From: Deltaproteobacteria bacterium
GTDB lineage: Bacteria; Myxococcota_A; UBA9160
Direction: 5' to 3'
DNA: 7,383 nt
NCBI GenBank assembly: GCA_003520425.1
Contig: DOUU01000308.1
Coordinates: forward strand, 1 to 7,383
The translations under genes were made by a program, and so were the position numbers. This document shows, one piece after another, positions 1 to 5,223 of the stretch. The notes beneath the pieces are model-generated. The model searched no databases. It was not told the DNA's origin and was given only the letters and a program-made list of their open reading frames with translations. Every line of letters starts with the position of its first letter. The stretch's first letter is position 1.

Positions 1-102
1 CTGCTGCGCGACATCGCAGCGGGCAAGGAGACCGGTCAGGACACGACGACACTGGAGGACTACAGCGTGCTGGCGAGGCTGCGCGAGGCGCAGGAAGCCT
101 AG
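1..102 (+). CDS. C-terminal end of an unidentified protein (5' truncated by the window)
   Basis: Frame 1 is open from the first base to a TAG at 100-102 and encodes the last 33 residues of a protein, ending in DYSVLARLREAQEA. About 29 of the 33 codons end in G or C, like the clear genes of this window, which supports this frame as coding. The piece is charged and probably helical, with no recognisable motif, so no function can be assigned. It ends 7 bp before the stop codon of the convergent membrane-protein gene. The start and most of the gene lie outside the window. Confidence 0.65.
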   Translation: MLRDIAAGKETGQDTTTLEDYSVLARLREAQEA

Positions 103-109
103 CGGCCGC

Positions 110-1195
110 TCAGTGAAACCACAGTGCGACGAGCCGCTCCATGATGGCGCCTCCGAGCCATGAGCCCACGGGCAAAGCGAGATAGGCACCGAACTGCACG
201 AGGGTCGCCGTCTCGAACGGCCATTCCGAAAGGCCTGAGACCAGTGTGAGGTACGCGGCAAGCCCCTGCAGCGCCGCAGCGGAGGCCAGCGCCTGCGGAT
301 GGCCCGCCGCGAGTGCGTTTTGCCGCGTCGCCGAGATCATGCCGCGCACGCGCCAGAGCTCGGCCCGCTTCACGCTGCGGATGCGCCGGTGCACGCCCCG
401 GACCGGGAGCAATAGCGCCCCCACCGCCAGAAGCACAATCCACACCACGATCGCGATCGTGACCGGAAGGGCCTCCAACTCCTCGAAGAGCGGCGCGCAT
501 AGCGACGCACTGACGAGGATCGAACCCGCCGAGCGAAGGGCGAACCGCGCAAACGGTGCGAGTGGACGCGGGTCGAGGAGGTCGACGTGCGCGTGCTCTT
601 CGCCGAGCCTCGAGAAGCGGCGCCCGAGCTCGAGCGCGATGAACACGAGGCGTGCCACGAGCCAGGAGAGCACAAGGTCGCGCGGCACACGCCAGATCGG
701 ATCGTGCGCGACCTCGCTGTGGAGCAGCAGAGTCACCGCCGCATTCAAGGCGAAGCCCGCCGCGATCCCAGAAAGGCCCGCGATCACGAGATCTCGCCGC
801 CGGAACCGCATGAGCCCGGCGCGCATTGCTGCAGCCTCTTTTTCCGAGAGCCGCAGCACCGGGCGAAGGGCGTCGAAATCCCGCCGTGCGCCGCGGAGGA
901 CCCAGGTCGCTAGCGAGAGGGGAACGGCAAACAGAAGCCCGAAGACCAGCTCGACTCTCCAGCCGGTGCGCCAGAACGGCACGTCGTGCACGTAGATTCC
1001 ATGGTAGGGCCCAGCGAGGTTGTGCCAGAGGAGAGAGAGCGCGAGGTACCCTGCCGCCACTGCGAACCCGACCCAAAAAGGAGTGACCCCCGAGCGTTCG
1101 ATCATGCGCAGAGTCCAGGGCAGGGTCGTGGTCCTGCGGGCGCGCGGCATCGGCGCAGTGTAACCCGGGCGCGGGCGGGACTGGCTCGCGGCCAT
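110..1195 (-). CDS. Multi-pass integral membrane protein of unknown function
   Basis: This 361-codon frame contains about eight hydrophobic stretches long enough to cross the membrane. Counted from the first ATG they lie near residues 40-58, 80-100, 138-157, 172-188, 218-237, 243-265, 300-320 and 330-350. Arg/Glu-rich loops separate them, for example LRGARRDFDALRPVLRLSEKE after the second segment. This indicates an inner-membrane protein; I recognise no transporter, enzyme or sensor motif. The start is uncertain. ATGs occur at 1195, 1150 (MPRARRTTTLPW) and 1105 (MIERSG), and none has a good Shine-Dalgarno sequence. A hairpin with a T-run lies just upstream of 1195, so the 1150 start, giving 346 residues, may be the better one. 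The gene is downstream of and co-directional with pyrF (135-bp gap) and convergent with the fragment at 1-102. Confidence 0.75.
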   Translation of the reverse strand: MAASQSRPRPGYTAPMPRARRTTTLPWTLRMIERSGVTPFWVGFAVAAGYLALSLLWHNLAGPYHGIYVHDVPFWRTGWRVELVFGLLFAVPLSLATWVLRGARRDFDALRPVLRLSEKEAAAMRAGLMRFRRRDLVIAGLSGIAAGFALNAAVTLLLHSEVAHDPIWRVPRDLVLSWLVARLVFIALELGRRFSRLGEEHAHVDLLDPRPLAPFARFALRSAGSILVSASLCAPLFEELEALPVTIAIVVWIVLLAVGALLLPVRGVHRRIRSVKRAELWRVRGMISATRQNALAAGHPQALASAAALQGLAAYLTLVSGLSEWPFETATLVQFGAYLALPVGSWLGGAIMERLVALWFH

Positions 1196-1199
1196 CGCA

Positions 1200-1220
1200 A
1201 AAGGGAGGCCCGGTCTCCCC
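1200..1220 (-). terminator. Weak possible intrinsic terminator downstream of pyrF
   Basis: Read on the minus strand, GGGAG and CTCCC can form a 5-bp GC-rich stem around a 7-base loop, followed at once by TTTTG. This is the layout of a short rho-independent terminator about 110 bases after the pyrF stop and just before the first possible start of the membrane-protein gene. The stem is short and the T-run has only four bases, so it may be fortuitous. If real, it would separate pyrF from the membrane gene and favour the inner start at 1150. Confidence 0.25.
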
Positions 1221-1330
1221 GGATCTCGGACGACGACCTGGAACGCGGCCGCGGCTTCGAGGGACCGGTGGGGCAGTGCCTCTAGGACTCGGCGCTGGAG
1301 CGCGAACGCAGCGAAGCGGAAACCTCGCCG

Positions 1331-2080
1331 CTAGTTGGAAAACACCTCCGCGATCGTCGCCTGGATCCGTTCGGCCGCCTCTCGCGGGCTTGGTGCGTTG
1401 CGGATGGGGCGGCCGACCACGATGTAGTCCGCGCCGGCCAAAAACGCCTCGCGGTCCGTCATCACGCGTTTCTGGTCATCGGCCAGCCGGTTCTCGAAGG
1501 GCCGGATCCCCGGCGACACCACAAGCAGCCGCGTCCCGAGCTCCTCGCGCAGTCGTTTCGCCTCGAGGCCGGACGAGATCACGCCGTCACACCCCGCCTC
1601 GAGCGCACGCTTCGCCCGGGAGAGCACGAGCTCCTCCACCGAGACCGCGGCCGGGAAGCCAAGATCCTCCAGGTCCTCGCGATCAAAGCTTGTGAGCACC
1701 GTGACACCTAGAATCTTGAGATCGCCCTTCTCGCGGCACGCCGCTTCCAGGATCCTCTGGTTGCCGTGGACGGTCAGGAAGGAGGCCCCGCGGCTGCGCA
1801 TCTGCCGGACTGCGGCCGCGACGGTCTCCGGGACGTCGAAGAACTTGAGGTCGGCGAAGACCTTCTTGCCTTGAGCGACGAGTTCCGCAAGGAGCCGAAA
1901 GTAGCCGTCGGTGAGCAGGAGCTCGAGACCGAGCTTGTAAAACTGCACGCTGTCTCCGAGCTCTCGCACGAGAGCCCGGGCTTGGTCGGGCGTCGGGACG
2001 TCGAGGGCGACGATCAGGCGTTCGTTTCGCGCGATCGGTTTTTCCGAAAGCCGGCGCGAAGCGGCTGCCTGGGGCGTCAT
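1331..2080 (-). CDS. pyrF: Orotidine 5'-phosphate decarboxylase (PyrF, type 1)
   Basis: The product decarboxylates orotidine 5'-monophosphate to UMP, the last step of de novo pyrimidine synthesis in the cytoplasm. The 249-residue protein carries the type-1 OMP decarboxylase signatures in order: LIVALDVP (Asp27), FYKLGLEL (Lys49), the catalytic DLKFFDVPET block (Asp77, Lys79, Asp82), VVSPGIRP, and the C-terminal phosphate-binding DYIVVGRPI. The Lys-Asp-Lys-Asp charge relay of the family is complete, so the enzyme should be active. The length is normal (family about 230-250) with a slightly long N-terminus of about 20 residues before the first strand. The ATG at 2080 is preceded by GAGGAGG (2094-2100), about 13 bases upstream, which is a rather long spacing. 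This ATG overlaps by ATGA the stop of an uncertain upstream frame (2077-2379), so translational coupling is possible. No other pyrimidine genes are nearby. Confidence 0.97.
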   Translation of the reverse strand: MTPQAAASRRLSEKPIARNERLIVALDVPTPDQARALVRELGDSVQFYKLGLELLLTDGYFRLLAELVAQGKKVFADLKFFDVPETVAAAVRQMRSRGASFLTVHGNQRILEAACREKGDLKILGVTVLTSFDREDLEDLGFPAAVSVEELVLSRAKRALEAGCDGVISSGLEAKRLREELGTRLLVVSPGIRPFENRLADDQKRVMTDREAFLAGADYIVVGRPIRNAPSPREAAERIQATIAEVFSN

Positions 2081-2379
2081 CTTGGACTCGCTGCCTCCTC
2101 GAACCCCGCCTTCTCGCTTCTCGCGCGCGAGCCCCGCGAGGTTGTGGACGAGGATCTGGGCCGTGCGGAGGGGGGCGGACCCTCTCGAGGATCCACGGGT
2201 CGCCGGGCTGAGTTTCGCTGCTGTAGATAGCCCACGAAGGGCTTTCCGTCTTTGAGAAGAGCCCGGGAACCGCAGGCATCACCCGCACTCGGGAGATCGG
2301 ACCGGCGCACGGGGGCCCTCGAGGGTTTCGCGCAGCCAGACCGAACGGCGCTGCAAGGAGCGCGGCCTTGGGCCCTCAT
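2077..2379 (-). CDS. Doubtful 100-codon frame linking the PP-loop gene and pyrF
   Basis: This frame starts at an ATG overlapping the stop of the PP-loop gene (ATGA, 2376-2379) and ends with a TGA overlapping the pyrF start (ATGA, 2077-2080). That is exactly the geometry of translationally coupled operon genes. Against it, the predicted protein is rich in Arg, Ser, Pro and Ala, has no recognisable domain, and shows a weaker bias for GC-ending codons (about 70% over the first 40) than the certain genes. Such composition is typical of out-of-frame translation in GC-rich DNA. The more protein-like stretches of this interval lie in the other two minus-strand frames (see findings). It may be a fast-evolving small gene, a decayed gene, or non-coding leader. 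Confidence 0.25.
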   Translation of the reverse strand: MRAQGRAPCSAVRSGCAKPSRAPVRRSDLPSAGDACGSRALLKDGKPFVGYLQQRNSARRPVDPREGPPPSARPRSSSTTSRGSRARSEKAGFEEAASPR

Positions 2380-3080
2380 GACACCGCCTCTTCCGAAGCG
2401 GGGGTGAGGTCGGCGAAGACGAAGCCATCCCGTTCGACGGTCTCGCCGCTCTGCACCCCGACCACGCTGCGGAACATCGGCCCCGCATACGCAAACGTGT
2501 GAAATTCTCCGCGTTCGCCGCAAGGATCCACGCCGGCGGGGAGGGTCGTGAGCAGCGTTTCGTCGAACTCGCGCCCTGCGAAGTGCGCGGGAAGCTGGGC
2601 GGGATCGACGCACGTGATGCGCGCCCGCAAGCCTGCTCTCACCATCGTGCGCGCCAGCCCATTGGTGGGAAGCCCCCAGAGCGGGAAGATGGGCTCGATC
2701 CCCGTCCCCGCGAGCCGGGCTTCGCGGTAGCGCCGGATGTCTTCGAGGAATAGGTCCCCGAAGGCCATGGCGCGAATGCCTTCGGCCACGGCCCTCGCCA
2801 AGACGCGCTCCATCGCCTCCTCGTACTGGGCATTGCTGCAGGGGCTCGGGATGGGAACGCGCCAGAGCGGCAGCCCGGCGGCTTGGGCTTGGCACTCAAG
2901 CAAGGCCTCGCGCACCGCGTGCATCGCGACGCGCCCGTGGGTCTCGTTCACCGTGGTCACGAGCCCCACGACCTCGACCTCTGCCCGCTGGCGCAGCACG
3001 TGCAGGCTCCACGCACTGTCCTTGCCGCTGCTCCACGAGAGAAGGGCGCGCCGGGGCTCCGACCGGGGAGGCACGCTCAC
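2376..3080 (-). CDS. Dph6/DUF71-family PP-loop ATP pyrophosphatase (diphthine-ammonia ligase-like)
   Basis: The protein belongs to the adenine-nucleotide alpha-hydrolase (PP-loop) superfamily, whose members adenylate a substrate before nucleophilic attack. It is closest to the ATP_bind_4/DUF71 group that contains archaeal and eukaryotic diphthine-ammonia ligase. Motifs in order, numbered from the GTG at 3080, are the PP-loop SWSSGKDSAW (residues 15-24), VREALLECQAQAAGLPLWRV (56-75), AFGDLFLEDIRRYRE (106-120), FPLWGLPT, and the family C-terminal DPCGERGEFHTFAY (185-198). Length is 234 residues, normal for the bacterial branch. The frame is open up to 3269, but I choose GTG 3080. An AGGATAGG element lies 9 bases upstream, family members begin shortly before the PP-loop, and the longer version would run into the divergent Hsp70-like gene. 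GTG 3074 is a second option. Bacteria lack diphthamide, so the real substrate is unknown. Confidence 0.88.
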   Translation of the reverse strand: MSVPPRSEPRRALLSWSSGKDSAWSLHVLRQRAEVEVVGLVTTVNETHGRVAMHAVREALLECQAQAAGLPLWRVPIPSPCSNAQYEEAMERVLARAVAEGIRAMAFGDLFLEDIRRYREARLAGTGIEPIFPLWGLPTNGLARTMVRAGLRARITCVDPAQLPAHFAGREFDETLLTTLPAGVDPCGERGEFHTFAYAGPMFRSVVGVQSGETVERDGFVFADLTPASEEAVS

Positions 3081-3190
3081 ACACGCAAGCCTATCCTGGC
3101 GCCCGAGATTCGACGACACCCCCCTGGCCCTGCGCCGGGAGGGCGGTCGTGTTTTTGCGTTTTTTCGGCAGGGAGGCCCACGAGGGACGC
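3081..3190. promoter_or_regulatory. Divergent intergenic region between the PP-loop and Hsp70-like genes
   Basis: This 110-bp gap must hold the promoters or leaders of both divergent genes. Its most distinctive feature is a T-rich tract (GTTTTTGCGTTTTTT, 3151-3165) in otherwise GC-rich DNA, 25-40 bases upstream of the Hsp70-like start. The tract could lie in an untranslated leader or act as an upstream element. I could not fit convincing -35/-10 hexamers or an inverted-repeat heat-shock element (CIRCE-like) to either strand. Confidence 0.35.
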
Positions 3191-4471
3191 ATGGCGCGGG
3201 CGGTCGGGATCGATTTCGGCACCACGAACAGCGCGGTGTCCGTGGTGCGGGATGGAGAGCGCCCCGCATTGGCCCGCTTTCGCACGCGCAAGGGCGAGAC
3301 CCCTGTCTTTCGCTCCATCCTCTACTTCGACCCTGAGCGACGCGAGGGGAACGGGCGCCTCCTACCCGCGGCCGGGCCTGAGGCCATGGAGCTCTACCGA
3401 GAAAGCGGCGGCGCGGGGCGCCTCATGCAGTCGCTCAAGTCCTTCCTCGGGAGTCGACTCTTCCTCTCCACCAATGTCTACGGCACGAACCTCTCGCTCG
3501 AAACGCTGATCGGCTACCTGCTGAGCGCGCTCCGCGTCGGGGCGGAGGCTGATCTTGGCGACCTCGGCACGCGGGCCGTGGTGGGGCGCCCGGTGCGCTT
3601 CGTCCACGCCCGCAGCGACGAAGACGAAAGGCTGGCGCTCGCGCGGCTGCGCGCCGCGTTCCGGGCCGCCGGATTTGCGCAGATCGAATTCGAGTACGAG
3701 CCGGTCGCGGCCGCCTACCACTATGAACTCGGGCTCGACCACGACGAGCTCGTCCTGATCGGAGATCTCGGGGGTGGCACGAGCGACTTCTGCTTGCTGC
3801 GCGTCGGGCCTCGGGTCCGGCGTGAAGGCCGAACGCGCGTGCTCGGCACCGACGGCGTGGCGCTCGCCGGCGACGCCTTCGACGGCCGTGTCGTTCGCAA
3901 CCTCCTTGCTCCGCGGCTCGGTCTCGGCGCGGAGTTCCGCTCGATCTTTGGCCGCGTGCTCCCCGTTCCAAGCTGGATCTACCGACACCTCGAGCGGTGG
4001 CACCACTTCTCCCAGCTCCGCACTCCGGAGACCCTCCACCTGCTCCACGCCCTGCGAAAGGAGTGCGTGGAGCCTGGCGCCCTCGACGGCCTTCTGCACC
4101 TCGTGGACCACGATCTCGGCTTCCCGCTCTATCGGGCCATCGAGGCGGTGAAGCTTGCCCTTTCACAGGACCCGCTCGCGCGCTTCGCCTTCAGCGACGG
4201 GCCGATCGAAATCGAAGAGCCGCTCGCGCGCGTGGACTTCGAGCAATGGATCGCCCAGGAGCTCGGCGCGATCGAGGACTCCGTGGCGCGCCTGCTCGGG
4301 CACTGCGGCGTCGGCGCGGGCGAAGTCGACTGCGTGTTCCTGACAGGGGGCTCGTCCCTGGTGCCCGCCGTCCGGCACCTCTTCGAGCGGCGCTTTGGGA
4401 AAGAGCGGCTGCGGGCGGGGGCCGAGCTTACCTCGGTGGCAAGCGGCCTCGCTTTGCGCGCGCTCGAGTGA
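3191..4471 (+). CDS. Hsp70-family protein, YegD-like (ATPase domain only)
   Basis: The 426-residue product has the Hsp70/actin-type nucleotide-binding fold. Visible motifs are phosphate-1 VGIDFGTTNSAV (residues 5-16), connect-1 EYEPVAAAYHY (168-178), phosphate-2 LIGDLGGGTSDF (189-200, with Asp192 and the Gly triplet), and the adenosine motif VFLTGGSSLVPAV (382-394). The chain stops about 30 residues after the adenosine motif, so the peptide-binding beta-sandwich and lid of DnaK are absent. This matches the YegD-type Hsp70 homologues (about 450 residues), whose clients are unknown. Between residues about 225 and 330 lies a family-specific part rich in Trp, His and Leu. I choose ATG 3191, with GAGG 5 bases upstream (3182-3185); a GTG at 3149 would add 14 residues. 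The gene is transcribed divergently from the PP-loop gene (110-bp gap) and ends 17 bp before the convergent phosphatase gene. No DnaJ or GrpE gene is nearby. Confidence 0.9.
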   Translation: MARAVGIDFGTTNSAVSVVRDGERPALARFRTRKGETPVFRSILYFDPERREGNGRLLPAAGPEAMELYRESGGAGRLMQSLKSFLGSRLFLSTNVYGTNLSLETLIGYLLSALRVGAEADLGDLGTRAVVGRPVRFVHARSDEDERLALARLRAAFRAAGFAQIEFEYEPVAAAYHYELGLDHDELVLIGDLGGGTSDFCLLRVGPRVRREGRTRVLGTDGVALAGDAFDGRVVRNLLAPRLGLGAEFRSIFGRVLPVPSWIYRHLERWHHFSQLRTPETLHLLHALRKECVEPGALDGLLHLVDHDLGFPLYRAIEAVKLALSQDPLARFAFSDGPIEIEEPLARVDFEQWIAQELGAIEDSVARLLGHCGVGAGEVDCVFLTGGSSLVPAVRHLFERRFGKERLRAGAELTSVASGLALRALE

Positions 4472-4488
4472 GCTTCCCGAATCGCAGG

Positions 4489-5097
4489 CTACGCGGCGGC
4501 ATCGAGCCCGGGCGGATTGCTCGATCTGCGGCCCAGGAACCATTTTTCTTCGTCGCGCGTCAGCTCGATCACGCCGCCGAGCAGCGGAAGCTCGCGATCC
4601 AGCGCTGCATCCGTCAAGAACTCGACGATGGTCCGGATGACGCCCTTGTGCGCCACGACGAGAGCGCTGTTCGCGGGCAAGCCAAGCAAGCTCGCGAGGC
4701 CGCGCTTGATCCGCTCGTGAAACTGCGCCCGCGGTTCGCCGCTCGGGTATTCAAATCCGGGGGCGCCTTCCTTCCAGTCGCGATAGAGGATCGGATCGCT
4801 CGCCTCGATCTCCGGCGCGCTAAGGCCTTCCCAGCGACCGAAGTGGATCTCCCGAAATCGATCCTCGAGCCGCACCGGCGCGCCCTCCCCGATCAGCCAT
4901 GCGGATTTCCACGCCCGGCGCAGGGGACTCGCCACCACGAGCTCGAATCCCGGCTCCCTCAAGGAGTGGCGCACGCGCTTCATCTGCTCGACCCCGCTCG
5001 GGGAGAGGTCGACATCTGCACTCCCGTGGTAGCGCGTGCCCGAGTCTCCGTCCGTCTGGCCGTGGCGAACGAGGATCAACCGGCGCAGGGTGCTCAT
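4489..5097 (-). CDS. Histidine phosphatase superfamily protein (phosphoglycerate-mutase-like, RHG motif)
   Basis: The 202-residue product is a branch-1 histidine phosphatase, which transfers phosphate from a small phosphoester through a phospho-histidine. Numbered from ATG 5097, it shows LILVRHGQTD (7-16, nucleophile His12 with Arg11), VVASPLRRAWKSA (54-66, Arg60 in the phosphate pocket), REIHFGRWEG (82-91, proton donor Glu83), and VVAHKGVIRT (147-156, second catalytic His150). All core residues are present. The substrate cannot be read from sequence: CobC-type alpha-ribazole phosphatase, phosphoserine phosphatase and broad sugar phosphatases look alike. No cobalamin genes are nearby, so I give no symbol. 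The frame extends to 5193, but ATG 5097 has GGAGG 5 bases upstream and sits just before the first strand. The gene is convergent with the Hsp70-like gene and divergent from the M23 peptidase. Confidence 0.92.
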   Translation of the reverse strand: MSTLRRLILVRHGQTDGDSGTRYHGSADVDLSPSGVEQMKRVRHSLREPGFELVVASPLRRAWKSAWLIGEGAPVRLEDRFREIHFGRWEGLSAPEIEASDPILYRDWKEGAPGFEYPSGEPRAQFHERIKRGLASLLGLPANSALVVAHKGVIRTIVEFLTDAALDRELPLLGGVIELTRDEEKWFLGRRSSNPPGLDAAA

Positions 5098-5121
5098 CGG
5101 GCCCTCCAGCTCTAAGTCCCG

Positions 5122-5139
5122 CCGCGCCCCGGGGCGCGG
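5122..5139. promoter_or_regulatory. Perfect 18-bp palindrome in the divergent promoter region
   Basis: CCGCGCCCCGGGGCGCGG is its own reverse complement over all 18 bases, centred between 5130 and 5131. It lies in the 126-bp gap between the divergent phosphatase and M23 peptidase genes, 25 bases upstream of the phosphatase start. It could be an operator for a dimeric regulator or form a hairpin in the phosphatase leader RNA. It is made only of G and C, so chance is more likely here than in balanced DNA. No regulator is encoded in the window. Confidence 0.35.
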
Positions 5140-5169
5140 ACGGCGGCGGAGGATCGGCGAGGCCAGGCC

Positions 5170-5198
5170 TTGCGTCAACGCGGCGAAGGGCATTGAAT
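5170..5198 (+). promoter_or_regulatory. Candidate sigma-70-like promoter of the M23-sfsA operon
   Basis: TTGCGT (5170-5175) and TTGAAT (5193-5198) are 17 bases apart, with 3/6 and 4/6 matches to the -35 and -10 consensus. Transcription would start near 5205, just before the AGGAAGGGGGGGA ribosome-binding region (5208-5220). The leader would be only about 20 bases. The hexamers are weak, and this is a by-eye proposal. Confidence 0.25.
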
Positions 5199-5223
5199 CC
5201 GGCTGTCAGGAAGGGGGGGATCC

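Noticed and set aside
246..995. Long plus-strand open frame opposite the membrane-protein gene (249 codons)
   Set aside because: The product is Arg/Ser/Thr-rich without domains, lies entirely antisense to a frame with clear transmembrane segments, and is the usual shadow of GC-rich coding DNA.
2186..2199. Shared GGATCCACGGGTC word here and near 6433-6446
   Set aside because: One copy is inside the M23 catalytic-domain coding sequence and the match is short. It is best explained as coincidence, not a repeat element.
3081..3269. N-terminal extension of the PP-loop protein to the ATG at 3269
   Set aside because: The added 63 residues are Arg/Pro/Cys-rich and unlike the family, and they would overlap the well-supported start of the divergent Hsp70-like gene. 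The GTG at 3080 has a ribosome-binding-like sequence.
3362..4111. Minus-strand open frame of 249 codons inside the Hsp70-like gene
   Set aside because: It is antisense to a gene with all Hsp70 ATPase motifs, and its product (Glu/Arg/Ala-rich) has no recognisable features.
5098..5193. N-terminal extension of the histidine phosphatase to the ATG at 5193
   Set aside because: The extra 32 residues are Arg/Pro-rich and absent from the family, and ATG 5097 has GGAGG at ideal spacing.
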